A DNA stretch of 51,849 nt from Clostridia bacterium (GCA_017512675.1 JAFWEY010000142.1:1-51849); one strand, 5' to 3'. Positions 41,860 to 50,878 are shown, counted from the first letter of the stretch. Translations and numbers: made by a program. Notes: generated by a model from the sequence alone, not told the origin.

Positions 41860-43852
41860 AATCTGTGTGTTCGCGGGAACCAGCGAGGGACGCAGGCTGG
41901 TTTGGCGCCTGCGGGGCAGGGGCGCGCGCCTGACGGCCTGCGTGGCCACGGAATACGGCGCGGAACTGCTGGGAACCCATGCGGACGTTCGGGTTCGCGT
42001 GGGGCGGCTGGATCTGGAAGCCATGAAATCGATGCTGCGGGAAGAGCGCTTTGACGCGGTCGTCGACGCCACTCATCCGTACGCGGACCGGGCCACGGAA
42101 AACATCGCGGCGGCGTGCGGCGCGGAGGGCGTCGCGTATCTTCGGCTGGAACGGTCCGGCAGCGCAGACAGCTCCGACGGCGTGTTTGTGCAGGACGCCG
42201 CCGGCTGCGCCGAATACCTGAAGACGACAGAAGGCGCGGTTCTGCTCACTACGGGCAGCAAGGATCTGGCAGCCTTTTGCGCCGACGGCGCCCTGCGCGG
42301 AAGGCTTTTCGCCCGGGTGCTTCCGAACGCGGATTCGCTGAAAGCCTGCCTGGAGAACGGGATTCCGGCGGATCGGATCTTCGCGATGCAGGGGCCCTTC
42401 GACGAGGACATGAACTGCGCGATGCTCAGAGCAGCAGGCGCGAAATATATCGTCACCAAGGACAGCGGCAGCGCCGGCGGATACGCGGCAAAGATTCGCG
42501 CGGCGGAGAAGTGCGGCGTCTGCCCTGTGATCATCGGCCGGCCGCCGCAGCGGGAGGGACAGCCTTTCGAGGCTGTGGCGGCGGAACTGGAGACGCGCTT
42601 TCACCTCGCGCCCGCGCCGAAGCGGGTGACGTTGGCGGGGATCGGCGCAGGAAATCCCGAAACCCAGACTGCCGGACTGCGGCAGCTGCTGCGGGAGGCG
42701 GATTGCCTGATCGGCGCAAGGCGGATGCTGGATGCGGCGAACGCGCCGGGCAAACGCGAATACGAGGCGTTCGACGCCCGGGAAATTGCCGCATATGTCC
42801 GGGACGAGAAAGAATGCCGGAACTTTGCCGTGCTCTTCTCCGGCGATCCGGGCTTTTACAGCGGCGCGAAAAAACTGCTGGGCGAGCTCGAGGGGCAGCC
42901 GGGGATCACCGTGGAAGTCCTTCCGGGCATAAGCTCGCTGGCGTATTTCTGCGCAAGGCTCAAAAGGTCCTGGGAAAACGTCCGCACGGTGAGCCTGCAC
43001 GGAAGGGAAGAGGATCTGGAAGGCGCTGTACGCGGCAGCGAACAGGTGTTCGTGCTGGCGGGCGGCGCAGACGGCGTCAAAAGAGCGCTGCGGCGCCTGA
43101 CGGAATCCGGCATCTGCGGGCTGACCGTGACGGTCGGGGAGCGGCTCGGGTATCCGCAGGAACGCATTGTCCGGGGATCGGCGAGCGAACTTGAAGCCCT
43201 GGAATTCGATCCGCTCAGCGTGCTTTTGGTGGAAAACCCGAACGCCGGGAAAACGGCGGTTACCCAGGGCCTGCCGGACGATCTGTTCGAACGCACCGGG
43301 GTGCCGATGACGAAATGCGAAGTGCGCAGCGTCACGCTGTCGAAGCTGGCGCTCAACCGGGATTCGATCGTTTACGACGTCGGTTCAGGCAGCGGCTCGG
43401 TATCCGTGGAATGCGCGCGTCTTGCCGACCGGGGAACGGTTTATGCGATCGATCAGAATCCGGAAGCGGCGTGTCTCACGGAAAGAAACGCCGAAAAATT
43501 CTCGCTGCGCAACATCCGGATCATACGCGGCACCGCGCCGGAGGCGCTTATGGATCTGCCGGCGCCTACCCATGCGTTTATCTGCGGCAGCTGCGGCCGG
43601 CTGCGCGGGATTCTCGAATGCCTGCTGGAAAAGAATCCGTCTGTGCGCATCGTCGTCAATGCGGTCACCCTGGAAAACCTGTCGGAAATGGCGCAGATTG
43701 CGTCGATGTTTGAATGGTCGGACATTGCCGGAATTTCGGTGGCAAAACCCCGCGCCGTCGGGAGCTTTCACCTGATGACCGCGCAGAATCCGGTGTACGT
43801 CTTTGCACTGCAAAACCGGCGCAAAGGCGAAACAGGGGGGAGAAACCCGTGA
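41852..43852 (+). CDS. cbiJET: Trifunctional CbiJ-CbiE-CbiT fusion
   Basis: Predicted 666 residues in three parts. CbiJ (1-~250): cobalt-precorrin-6A reductase, with VFAGTSEGRRL, DATHPYADRATEN and MQGPFDEDMN. CbiE (~258-460): C5 methyltransferase, with VTLAGIGAGNPET, LFSGDPGFYSGAKKLL and EVLPGISSLAYFCARL. CbiT (~472-666): C15-methyltransferase/decarboxylase, with MTKCEVRSVTLSKL, the SAM motif YDVGSGSGSVSVECA and FICGSCGRLRGILE. CbiE-CbiT fusion (CobL type) is common; adding CbiJ in front gives one protein for consecutive steps. All signatures are present, with no stop or frameshift at the joints. Confidence 0.94.
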   Translation: MSEICVFAGTSEGRRLVWRLRGRGARLTACVATEYGAELLGTHADVRVRVGRLDLEAMKSMLREERFDAVVDATHPYADRATENIAAACGAEGVAYLRLERSGSADSSDGVFVQDAAGCAEYLKTTEGAVLLTTGSKDLAAFCADGALRGRLFARVLPNADSLKACLENGIPADRIFAMQGPFDEDMNCAMLRAAGAKYIVTKDSGSAGGYAAKIRAAEKCGVCPVIIGRPPQREGQPFEAVAAELETRFHLAPAPKRVTLAGIGAGNPETQTAGLRQLLREADCLIGARRMLDAANAPGKREYEAFDAREIAAYVRDEKECRNFAVLFSGDPGFYSGAKKLLGELEGQPGITVEVLPGISSLAYFCARLKRSWENVRTVSLHGREEDLEGAVRGSEQVFVLAGGADGVKRALRRLTESGICGLTVTVGERLGYPQERIVRGSASELEALEFDPLSVLLVENPNAGKTAVTQGLPDDLFERTGVPMTKCEVRSVTLSKLALNRDSIVYDVGSGSGSVSVECARLADRGTVYAIDQNPEAACLTERNAEKFSLRNIRIIRGTAPEALMDLPAPTHAFICGSCGRLRGILECLLEKNPSVRIVVNAVTLENLSEMAQIASMFEWSDIAGISVAKPRAVGSFHLMTAQNPVYVFALQNRRKGETGGRNP

Positions 43853-43955
43853 AGGGCTGTCCCGGGTTGGCAAAAGAAGCGTTCCCGCGCTCCGGGGAAG
43901 CGGATTCGGCGCACGCGGCGAAAGGCGGCGGGCAGGGACGGAGGCACGCGAAGCG

Positions 43956-44930
43956 ATGATGTTCTTTTACGCGCTGTTGGCGGGATTCTGCATGGATCTC
44001 CTTTTCGGAGATCCGGAATGGCTCTGTCATCCAGTCCGGCTGATCGGGAAGTACATCTCCTTCGCGGAGAAAAAGCTGCGCGCGGGGGGCGGGAACCTGC
44101 GGCTTTGCGCGGTGCTTCTGACGCTGTCCGCCGTGCTTCTCACGATGGGAACGGCAGGGCTGATCCTGCTGGCCGCAGGACGTTTGGGAAAAGCCCCGCT
44201 GTTTCTCGCGATGGCGCTGCTTGACTGGATGGGCATCGCCGCAAAGAGTATGACGCAGGAAGCGCGGCAGGTGCAGCAGGCGCTTTCGCAAGGAATCGGG
44301 GCGGGGCGCAGGCAGGTCGCCCGCATCGTCGGCCGCGACACGCAGTCGCTCAGCGAGGAGGAAGTGATCAAGGCGACGGTGGAAACCGTGGCGGAGAACA
44401 CGACGGACGGAGTGGTCTCACCGATGATTTACGCCGCGCTGGGAGGACCGGTGCTGCTCTGGGGCTTCAAAGCGGCCAGCACCCTGGATTCCATGGTGGG
44501 TTATATGGATGAGAAATACCGGGATATCGGCTGGTCCAGCGCCCGGCTGGACGATGTGCTGAATTATCTGCCGGCCCGGCTGACGGCGCTGCTGATGTGT
44601 GCCGCCGCATGGGTTTTGCGCCTGGACGCCCGCGTCGCATGGCGCATCGTTAAGCGGGATCATGCGAATCACAGCAGCCCGAACTGCGCGTGGAGCGAGG
44701 CGGCCGCCGCGGGCGCGCTCCGCATACAGCTGGGCGGGACCCACAGCTATTTCGGAAAGGATGTTTTCAAGCCGACGATCGGGGATCCCGATCGTCCGGC
44801 GGAGCGTCAGGACATCGGCAGGGCAAACGCTATGCTGGTGGGAACGGCGCTTCTTGCGATGGGGCTGATCGCGCTGTTGACGCTGCTGCTGTCAAAATGG
44901 ATGGGTGCGCTTCCGTTTGCGGTTCGCTGA
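43956..44930 (+). CDS. cbiB: Adenosylcobinamide-phosphate synthase CbiB/CobD
   Basis: Predicted 324 residues from ATG 43956 (a second ATG follows directly). Membrane enzyme that attaches aminopropanol phosphate to adenosylcobyric acid. Motifs: DLLFGDPEWLCHPVRLIG at the N-terminus, VETVAENTTDGVVSP, KAASTLDSMVGYM, RDHANHSSPNCAWSEAA and a late PTIGDPDRPAERQDI. About five hydrophobic segments. The 103 bases between cbiJET and this gene contain no ORF I trust. Confidence 0.95.
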   Translation: MMFFYALLAGFCMDLLFGDPEWLCHPVRLIGKYISFAEKKLRAGGGNLRLCAVLLTLSAVLLTMGTAGLILLAAGRLGKAPLFLAMALLDWMGIAAKSMTQEARQVQQALSQGIGAGRRQVARIVGRDTQSLSEEEVIKATVETVAENTTDGVVSPMIYAALGGPVLLWGFKAASTLDSMVGYMDEKYRDIGWSSARLDDVLNYLPARLTALLMCAAAWVLRLDARVAWRIVKRDHANHSSPNCAWSEAAAAGALRIQLGGTHSYFGKDVFKPTIGDPDRPAERQDIGRANAMLVGTALLAMGLIALLTLLLSKWMGALPFAVR

Positions 44931-45017
44931 AAGCCGAAGAGCGCCCGCGGCGGACGCCGTCGCCGCCGGACCGGCGGGAAGCACCTGCCGCGCTCACGGC
45001 AGAATGAGAGGAGCATT

Positions 45018-46073
45018 ATGCTGCAGTATTCTCTGAACACACCGGATTCAGCCGCCTCCGGGAAAGCCCGGGCCGTCTGGGACGCGGTCGCCAAGCCGCT
45101 TCGCTCGCTGGGAAAGCTGGAGGATATCATCGTAAAAATCGCCGGCATTCAGCGTACGGAGGACGTGTGCATTCGCCCCCGGTGCGTGCTGGTCTTCTGC
45201 GCCGATCACGGCGTGGTGGAGGAAGGCGTTTCCCAGTGCGGCCGGGAGGTGACGGGTCTCGTCGCCGCGTCCGTCGCAGACGGCACGTCCAACGTGAACC
45301 TGATGGCAAAAACCGCCGGCGCAGACGTTTACGCGGTGGATATGGGCATAGCCCGGGAGATCGGGGCTTCGGCGATCATTCGCCGCCGCATCGCCGCGGG
45401 CACCGGAAATATGGCGCGGGAGCGCGCGATGACGCGGCGGCAGGCGGAAGAGGCGGTGCAGGCCGGGATCGATATCGTGCGGCAGATGCAGTCGCAAGGG
45501 TATCGGATCATTGTGACGGGAGAAATGGGCATCGGCAACACCACCGCCAGCGCGGCGATTCTCTGCGCGCTGCTGGGGCTGGAACCGGAAGAAGCCGTCG
45601 GGCGCGGGGCGGGACTTTCAGACGCGGGACTCGCCCGCAAGCGGGCCGCCGTCGAACGTGCGCTGAAAATCAACAGGCCCGACCCGGACGATCCGCTGGA
45701 CGTGCTGGCGAAGGTCGGCGGGTTTGAAATCGCAGCCATGGCGGGCGCGTTCCTCGGCGGCATGACCTGTTCCGTTCCGATTGTGATCGACGGAGCGATT
45801 TCGGCTGTCTCCGCCCTTCTCGCCGCGAGAATATGCCCCGCGGTCAGGCAGTATATGATCGCATCGCACATGAGCCGGGAAGGAATGGTCGGGCGGGTCA
45901 TGAAAGAAATGGATCTTGAGCCCGTTATCCATGCCGGTATGGCGCTGGGGGAGGGAACCGGCGGCGTTGCGCTGTTGCCGCTGATCGACATGGCGCTCAG
46001 CGTATACCGGGGCCGGCACACATTTTCCGCGCTGGGCATGCAGGCCTATACGCCGCAGGGGGGAGACAGATGA
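45018..46073 (+). CDS. cobT: Nicotinate-nucleotide--dimethylbenzimidazole phosphoribosyltransferase CobT
   Basis: Predicted 351 residues; GAGAGGAGC precedes the start. It forms alpha-ribazole phosphate from a lower-ligand base. Motifs: SLGKLEDIIVKIAGIQ, VFCADHGVVEEGVSQ, GEMGIGNTTASAAIL, GGFEIAAMAGAFLGG and catalytic Glu in ALGEGTGGVALLPLID. No bzaABCDEF (anaerobic dimethylbenzimidazole synthesis) is in the window, so the base is salvaged or is another benzimidazole or purine. Confidence 0.96.
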   Translation: MLQYSLNTPDSAASGKARAVWDAVAKPLRSLGKLEDIIVKIAGIQRTEDVCIRPRCVLVFCADHGVVEEGVSQCGREVTGLVAASVADGTSNVNLMAKTAGADVYAVDMGIAREIGASAIIRRRIAAGTGNMARERAMTRRQAEEAVQAGIDIVRQMQSQGYRIIVTGEMGIGNTTASAAILCALLGLEPEEAVGRGAGLSDAGLARKRAAVERALKINRPDPDDPLDVLAKVGGFEIAAMAGAFLGGMTCSVPIVIDGAISAVSALLAARICPAVRQYMIASHMSREGMVGRVMKEMDLEPVIHAGMALGEGTGGVALLPLIDMALSVYRGRHTFSALGMQAYTPQGGDR

Positions 46074-46585
46074 CCGTTCTGATCACCGGCGGGAGCGGAT
46101 GCGGCAAATCGACGTTCGCGGAAAAGCTTACGGAAAGCCTGTCGGCCGGAAGCCGCGTCTACATCGCGACGATGCGCGTCGTGGACGAGGAATCGGCCAG
46201 GCGCGTTGCGCGCCATCGCGCGCAGCGGGCGGGCAAAGGGTATAGGACCATCGAATGCCCGAAGGATCTGTCCGGCACGGAATTCGCGCCGGGCGCGTCG
46301 GTGCTGCTGGAGGATCTGCCGAACCTGCTCGCGAACGAGATGTTCGGCGGCGGGGACTGGAAGCGCATTGCGCCGGCGCTGAAGGAGTTGTCGGGGAAAT
46401 GCCGGCATCTTGTCATCGTGACCAACGACGTGTTTTCCGACGGGGAGAACTACGATCCGCCCACGGCGGAATACATGCGATGCCTGGCACAGATCAACAG
46501 CGAAGCCGCGCGCATGGCGGAGGTTGTCGCGGAGGTCGTCTATTCCATTCCTGTCTGGCTGAAAGGGGATGCGCCATGCGTGTAA
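46070..46585 (+). CDS. cobU: CobU-family adenosylcobinamide kinase, variant
   Basis: Predicted 171 residues, ATGA overlap with cobT. Intact P-loop (ITGGSGCGKSTFAE), YIATM, the ARHRAQRAG guanylylation-type His region and LLEDLPNLLANEMF. Where classical CobU has NEVGxGIVP, this protein has TNDVFSDGENYDPP, so the C-terminal half is altered. It should phosphorylate adenosylcobinamide; the guanylyltransferase step is less certain. A second, complementary CobU-like gene lies 750 bases downstream. Confidence 0.87.
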   Translation: MTVLITGGSGCGKSTFAEKLTESLSAGSRVYIATMRVVDEESARRVARHRAQRAGKGYRTIECPKDLSGTEFAPGASVLLEDLPNLLANEMFGGGDWKRIAPALKELSGKCRHLVIVTNDVFSDGENYDPPTAEYMRCLAQINSEAARMAEVVAEVVYSIPVWLKGDAPCV

Positions 46586-47340
46586 TCCGGTCGCTGGCAA
46601 CGGCGTTTTCCATGTATTCGAGAATACCGGTCCCCCGGGTGGAGTGGTCCGACGGGAACCGCCGGTACGCGATGTGCTTCTTTCCGCTGATCGGCGCCGT
46701 GATCGGGGGCGCGCTCCGGCTGTGGCTGTGGCTGTGCGAACAGCTCGGGTGCGGAAGCCTTCTCAGAGGCGCGTTCGCCGCGATTCTGCCGGTTCTGATC
46801 ACCGGCGGCATCCATATGGACGGCTTCATGGACACGATGGACGCCCTTGGATCCTGTCAGCCCCGGGAAAGAAAGCTGGAGATTCTCAAAGACAGCCGTG
46901 TGGGCGCGTTCGCCGCAATGGCCTTGTGCGCGTACCTGCTGCTTTGTGCCGCGCTGTACGGGGAAATGCCTTTGAAATCCGCGCCGGCGCTGATGCCGTG
47001 CTTTGTCCTGTCCCGGGCGCTGAGCGCCGGGGCGGCCGTCACCCTGCGGGGCGCCCGCGCAGACGGCATGCTGCAGGGCTTCGCAAAAGCCGCGCAGAGC
47101 CGTATCGTGCTGTGTACGTGCTTCGCGTACGCGGCGGCATGCCTTTTGGGCTGGGTGCTCTTCGGGGGAGCGCGCACGGCCGGCCTGTGCCTGGCGGCGG
47201 CGCTGTGCGTCTCCCTGTACTACGTGCGGATGGCATACAAACAGTTCGGGGGCGTGACGGGCGATCTGGCGGGATGGTATTTGCAGGTGATGGAGCTCGC
47301 GCTGATTGGCGCTGTGTACCTCGGAGGGAAAATCGGATGA
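46576..47340 (+). CDS. cobS: Adenosylcobinamide-GDP ribazoletransferase CobS
   Basis: Predicted 254 residues, overlapping cobU by 10 bases. Membrane cobalamin synthase joining adenosylcobinamide-GDP and alpha-ribazole (phosphate). Signatures: AFSMYSRIPVP at the N-terminus, the Mg-binding GGIHMDGFMDTMDALGS, KDSRVGAFAAMALC, and GGVTGDLAGW near the end. About six hydrophobic helices. Confidence 0.95.
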   Translation: MRVIRSLATAFSMYSRIPVPRVEWSDGNRRYAMCFFPLIGAVIGGALRLWLWLCEQLGCGSLLRGAFAAILPVLITGGIHMDGFMDTMDALGSCQPRERKLEILKDSRVGAFAAMALCAYLLLCAALYGEMPLKSAPALMPCFVLSRALSAGAAVTLRGARADGMLQGFAKAAQSRIVLCTCFAYAAACLLGWVLFGGARTAGLCLAAALCVSLYYVRMAYKQFGGVTGDLAGWYLQVMELALIGAVYLGGKIG

Positions 47341-47663
47341 AGCTGTACATCGGAGGCGCGTACCAAGGGCAGCAGGAACTGGCGCGCAGGGAAAACCCCG
47401 GCGCGGAGATCCTCGGAGATTTTCATGATGCGGCGCGCGCCGCACTGCTGCGGGGAGAGGACGCACGGGATTTTGCCCGCCGCGTATGCGGGGAGCATCC
47501 GGATGCGGTGATCGTCGCAAACGAAGTGGGTTCGGGGATCGTGCCGGTCGATCCCGCGGAGCGGGCGTTCCGGGAAGCCGCGGGGCGGGCGCTGTGCGTC
47601 ATTGCCCAGCGCGCGGAGCAGGTGACGCGGGTCGTATGCGGGATCGGGGTGCGCATCAAATGA
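47337..47663 (+). CDS. Short CobU paralogue with lost P-loop lysine
   Basis: Predicted 108 residues, ATGA overlap with cobS. The C-terminal half is CobU-like (VIVANEVGSGIVPVDPAERAFREAAGR, then VVCGIGVRIK). The N-terminus LYIGGAYQGQQELA matches the CobU P-loop position, but the essential Lys is Gln. The central His region is missing. Related short proteins in Lachnospiraceae have an intact GGxxQGK here, to my recollection. It may be a non-catalytic partner that supplies the NEVGxGIVP segment missing from the other CobU, or a decaying duplicate. Confidence 0.78.
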   Translation: MKLYIGGAYQGQQELARRENPGAEILGDFHDAARAALLRGEDARDFARRVCGEHPDAVIVANEVGSGIVPVDPAERAFREAAGRALCVIAQRAEQVTRVVCGIGVRIK

Positions 47664-48211
47664 GATGGATTCTGATCCGCCACGGCGAGACGCGGGGCAA
47701 TGCGCAAAAGCGGTACATCGGCTGCCGGACCGATGAACCGCTGAGCAGCGCGGGGATCGCCGCGCTGCGCGCGAAGCGTTATCCGCCGGTGGCACGGGTG
47801 TTTTCGAGCCCGATGAAGAGGTGCCTGATGACGGCGGACATCATCTATCCGATGCACAGGCCGGAAAGCATCCGCGATTTTCGGGAATGCGACTTTGGAA
47901 TTTTTGAAGGATACAATTATTCAGAACTGAAGGATTCCGCCGATTATCAGCGGTGGATCGATTCCGGCGGGCGCAGGCCGTTTCCCGGCGGAGAGAGCCG
48001 GGAAGCGTTTGCCGCCCGCTGCGTTCGGGCTTTCGAAGCGCTGCGCGCACGGCCCCGCGCCGGAGACAGCGCGCTGGTGGTGCACGGCGGCACGATTATG
48101 GCGATCCTCGAAGCGTTTGCGGCGCCGCATCGCGATTATTTCGATTATCAGACAGCGTGCGGCGAAGGGTTCATTCTGGAAGAGAGCGGAAGCTGCACTC
48201 CGCTGTTCTGA
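47660..48211 (+). CDS. cobC: Histidine phosphatase, CobC-like (alpha-ribazole phosphatase)
   Basis: Predicted 183 residues, ATGA overlap with the preceding gene. Branch-1 histidine phosphatase: nucleophile His in LIRHGETRGNAQ, VFSSPMKRCLMTADII, ECDFGIFEGYNY, PGGESREAFAARC and a second His in ALVVHGGTIMAIL. Phosphoglycerate-mutase relatives are similar, but position at the end of the cob operon supports dephosphorylation of alpha-ribazole phosphate or adenosylcobalamin phosphate. It is the last gene of the cluster. Confidence 0.88.
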   Translation: MRWILIRHGETRGNAQKRYIGCRTDEPLSSAGIAALRAKRYPPVARVFSSPMKRCLMTADIIYPMHRPESIRDFRECDFGIFEGYNYSELKDSADYQRWIDSGGRRPFPGGESREAFAARCVRAFEALRARPRAGDSALVVHGGTIMAILEAFAAPHRDYFDYQTACGEGFILEESGSCTPLF

Positions 48212-48278
48212 GCGGACAGCCTCGTCTGCGCGCGCTTTTTCCGGCGGCCCGCGGCCGCCCGCGGGAGGACGGAAATCC
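48212..48278. other. Convergent intergenic spacer with GC-rich inverted repeat
   Basis: 67 bases between cobC and the dnaI-like gene, including GGCGGCC/GGCCGCC inverted arms around CGC. No flanking T-tract on the proper side, so termination is uncertain. Confidence 0.4.
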
Positions 48279-49253
48279 TCATAAGCGGCCCTTCAGCCGC
48301 AAGTCCTCCCCGGTCAGGCAGACTGCCCGGGTGGTCGCCTGGTTGAGCAGCCGGGAGACGATCCTTTCGCCGTAGCGGGCCAGCATGTCGTTGGGCATCA
48401 GATTGCTGGCGATGACCGTGTGCCGGCCGGAGATTCCCCGTTCGTTGAGGAGAATAAACAGGTATTCAAGGGTGATGTTCTTCATCATCGGTTCGGTTCC
48501 GAGGTCATCGATCAGCAGCAGCGGCGCTTTCACCATCTGCTCAAAGCCGTCTTTCCCGTCATCCAGGTTCAGAAAATGCGCGCGCATCGACTGATGCATC
48601 CGATAGGCGGTCATTTTCAGATACACGTGCCCGTTCCGGGCCACCCTCTCGGCGATGGCATTCAGAAGGAAGGTTTTGCCGAGCCCCGCCGTACCGAGAA
48701 TCAGCAGATTGTTCTTCCCGGTGTTCGGATACGCGTCGGCATATTGCAGGCAAAGGTCGCGAATGGCCAGCGCCTGCTTTTTCTGCGCTTCATTCGGATA
48801 GATGTCTTCGCGGAACGATTGAAAGGTTTCCCGCTCTTCGCTACCGAACGCATCCTGTGCGTAAACGAGGGCGTTCAGCTGCTTTTCCATGCACGCGCAC
48901 ATGATCCGGGGAACGAGTCCGGTATAGCCGGTATCCTTGCACAGCGGACAGCTGTAGCGTATCTCCAGCGCATCGGCGTCAAAACCGGCTTTCGTCAGAC
49001 GGCTGCGGATGGCGCCGCGCGCCGCAAGGGTCTCTTCCCGAAGGCGTTCGGCGTTCGCAGCCGCGTTTCCGGGATCCGCCACCAGCAACCGGGCGGCCTT
49101 TGACAGGGCGTTCGAAAGAGTGTCCTGCAGTTCCCGAATCTTCGGATCGCCGGCAAATATCCGCTCCCGCCGTTCGATCCACTCGCGCTCTGCGGATTCA
49201 CGTTTCTTCGCGTATTCGTTTTCCAAATAGGAAATGGCCTCGGCGCGTGTCAT
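48279..49253 (-). CDS. dnaI: DnaI/DnaC-type helicase loader ATPase
   Basis: Predicted 324 residues; GGAGGAATAAG precedes ATG 49253. A helical/coiled N-terminus (~1-90), a four-Cys zinc-like cluster (CPLCKDTGYTG...CACME), then an AAA+ domain: Walker A LGTAGLGKTFLLNAIA, Walker B LLLIDDLGTEP, sensor 1 VIASNLMP, and an Arg-finger-like YGERIVSRL. It loads the replicative helicase and acts with the adjacent DnaB/DnaD-like protein, whose stop is one base upstream. Confidence 0.9.
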   Translation of the reverse strand: MTRAEAISYLENEYAKKRESAEREWIERRERIFAGDPKIRELQDTLSNALSKAARLLVADPGNAAANAERLREETLAARGAIRSRLTKAGFDADALEIRYSCPLCKDTGYTGLVPRIMCACMEKQLNALVYAQDAFGSEERETFQSFREDIYPNEAQKKQALAIRDLCLQYADAYPNTGKNNLLILGTAGLGKTFLLNAIAERVARNGHVYLKMTAYRMHQSMRAHFLNLDDGKDGFEQMVKAPLLLIDDLGTEPMMKNITLEYLFILLNERGISGRHTVIASNLMPNDMLARYGERIVSRLLNQATTRAVCLTGEDLRLKGRL

Positions 49254-49254
49254 C

Positions 49255-50748
49255 TTATTCCTCCTGCTGTTGATCCATGTTCAGAATCAGCTGGTTCAGG
49301 TCCTGCGTACCGTATTGCCGCTGGGTGTACCCCAGTGCCGGATTGGGCTGCCCGCCGCCGGGCGCGGTCCGCTTTCCGCCGCGGTTCTGCCCCGGCCGCT
49401 GGAACGCCTTGGCCGCGTCCAGCGTGGAAATGCCGGCCTGCTGGAACTCCTCGAGCCGTTTGGTGATGGAACGCTGCGGCAATTGAAGCCCTTTGGCGCG
49501 CTGCGCGGCGTAACGGATCACGTCCTGATCGGGGACGAGTTCCAGCCATTCCCGCATCTGATCCAGATCCGCCTCGGTTGCCGGCCGGTCCTGACCGATG
49601 ATCCGCAGAACCTCGACGGTCAGCGGACGCAGGGCCGCGTAATCCGCCAGATACTGTTCGACCCGTTCGGATGTGGTCAGCCCGAGAGACAGCCATTTCT
49701 CCAACAGATCGGACAGGGACTGAAAAGTGTGCCGCCCGTGCCTTGCACAGTAGGCTGCGGCGTACAGAACCGTTTCCGGCGCGAAGCCCTTGGCCAGAAA
49801 GCCCCGATAGGCGGCTGCGAGCTCGTCGGTCACCCGGGACGCGGAGCCCAGCGCGGAAAGGACGGCGCCTGCCGCTTCCCACTCCCGGCTGGACTGCTCC
49901 AGTTCCAGCGCCAGGGAAGTGCCGAATTTTCGCGTCCGGTGGTTCTTGAGCACCTGATCAAGGTAATGGAAGGAAGGGTTGGCGGCACTGGTGGTCTCGG
50001 GAAGGGCAGAAAGCACATCCTCCTGCGTGTAATTCCATTCGTTGAGCCAGCGGGCGGCCAGGTCGATTTCCGCCGAGGTGGCGTTGCGCCGGAAACCGAG
50101 CCCCTCGAGAACCTTCTTTGCCAGCTGCGCGGGGGGAAGCTCCTTTTGAATCTCCTTCTGCGCCGCTTCCAGCGTGGTGATCCCGTCCCGGGCCCAGTTC
50201 AGAGCCGTTTGGTTCAGAACCTTGAACGCGTATGGAACGGAACGCTGCCGGCCGCCGTTTTTCGCCTTGAGGATCTCATTGGTCTGTTCGGCCATGTACA
50301 GCACCACTTCCTGGCTCAGCTTCAGGTCCTCCACCCATTCGATGGCCATGCGGAACTGCTGCGGATGCAGAAGGCCAAAAATCTGCTGCAGGCGCTCGTT
50401 GAAGGCGCTGTAGCTGTACGCGCCGTCGTCTTCCGATTTGGCGGTCATCATGGCGCTGCGCACGTTGTTCAGCCGGAACGACAGCGGTTCGTCGCTCAGG
50501 CCGGTCAGCAGCCCCTTCTGTTCCCAGTAGCGCAGCGCGCTCAGCACATCGTCGACCGTCATGCCGAGCACCCTTGCCAGGTCCTGCACCGTCCGGCACA
50601 GGTCAGGGTGCTGCGCCAGCAGCAGCGAATACAGGTAAACGCGCACGCAATCGCCGGGCGCGCCCGGCATGAATTCCATCAGAAACAGGTTTTCGACCGG
50701 GGTCGATCCGTAAAGCGTAAAGTCGTCGTGTGCAGAAATCAATGCCAT
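49255..50748 (-). CDS. Primosomal DnaB/DnaD-like replication initiation protein
   Basis: Predicted 497 residues; GAAGGAGGCGC precedes the start. An N-terminal winged-helix region (~1-100; LMEFMPGAPGDCVRVYLYSLLL, ALRYWEQKGLL), then repeated DnaD-type C-terminal domains (~125-200, ~215-275 and a later copy), each ending near a Tyr/Phe-rich YxxxVLxxW-like helix (PYAFKVLNQTALNW; FHYLDQVLKNHR). The tail is basic and Gln-rich. In Bacillus, DnaB and DnaD recruit DnaI and the helicase to oriC. The dnaB-dnaI pairing is conserved in Firmicutes. Confidence 0.87.
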   Translation of the reverse strand: MALISAHDDFTLYGSTPVENLFLMEFMPGAPGDCVRVYLYSLLLAQHPDLCRTVQDLARVLGMTVDDVLSALRYWEQKGLLTGLSDEPLSFRLNNVRSAMMTAKSEDDGAYSYSAFNERLQQIFGLLHPQQFRMAIEWVEDLKLSQEVVLYMAEQTNEILKAKNGGRQRSVPYAFKVLNQTALNWARDGITTLEAAQKEIQKELPPAQLAKKVLEGLGFRRNATSAEIDLAARWLNEWNYTQEDVLSALPETTSAANPSFHYLDQVLKNHRTRKFGTSLALELEQSSREWEAAGAVLSALGSASRVTDELAAAYRGFLAKGFAPETVLYAAAYCARHGRHTFQSLSDLLEKWLSLGLTTSERVEQYLADYAALRPLTVEVLRIIGQDRPATEADLDQMREWLELVPDQDVIRYAAQRAKGLQLPQRSITKRLEEFQQAGISTLDAAKAFQRPGQNRGGKRTAPGGGQPNPALGYTQRQYGTQDLNQLILNMDQQQEE

Positions 50749-50835
50749 GGAAGCGCCTCCTTCTCGGGCATATCATATCACAAAAGGCGGCTTGCCGCAA
50801 TGCGCCGCGGGAAAAACCGCAGGCGGCGGACGGCG

Positions 50836-50863
50836 AAAAAAAACCCGCCGCTCAGCGGCGGGT
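50836..50863 (-). terminator. Terminator after mscL
   Basis: Minus-strand hairpin ACCCGCCG/CGGCGGGT with loop CTGAG followed by eight T residues. It lies 16 bases beyond the mscL stop codon. Confidence 0.9.
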
Positions 50864-50878
50864 GACCGGGCAAAGGCA

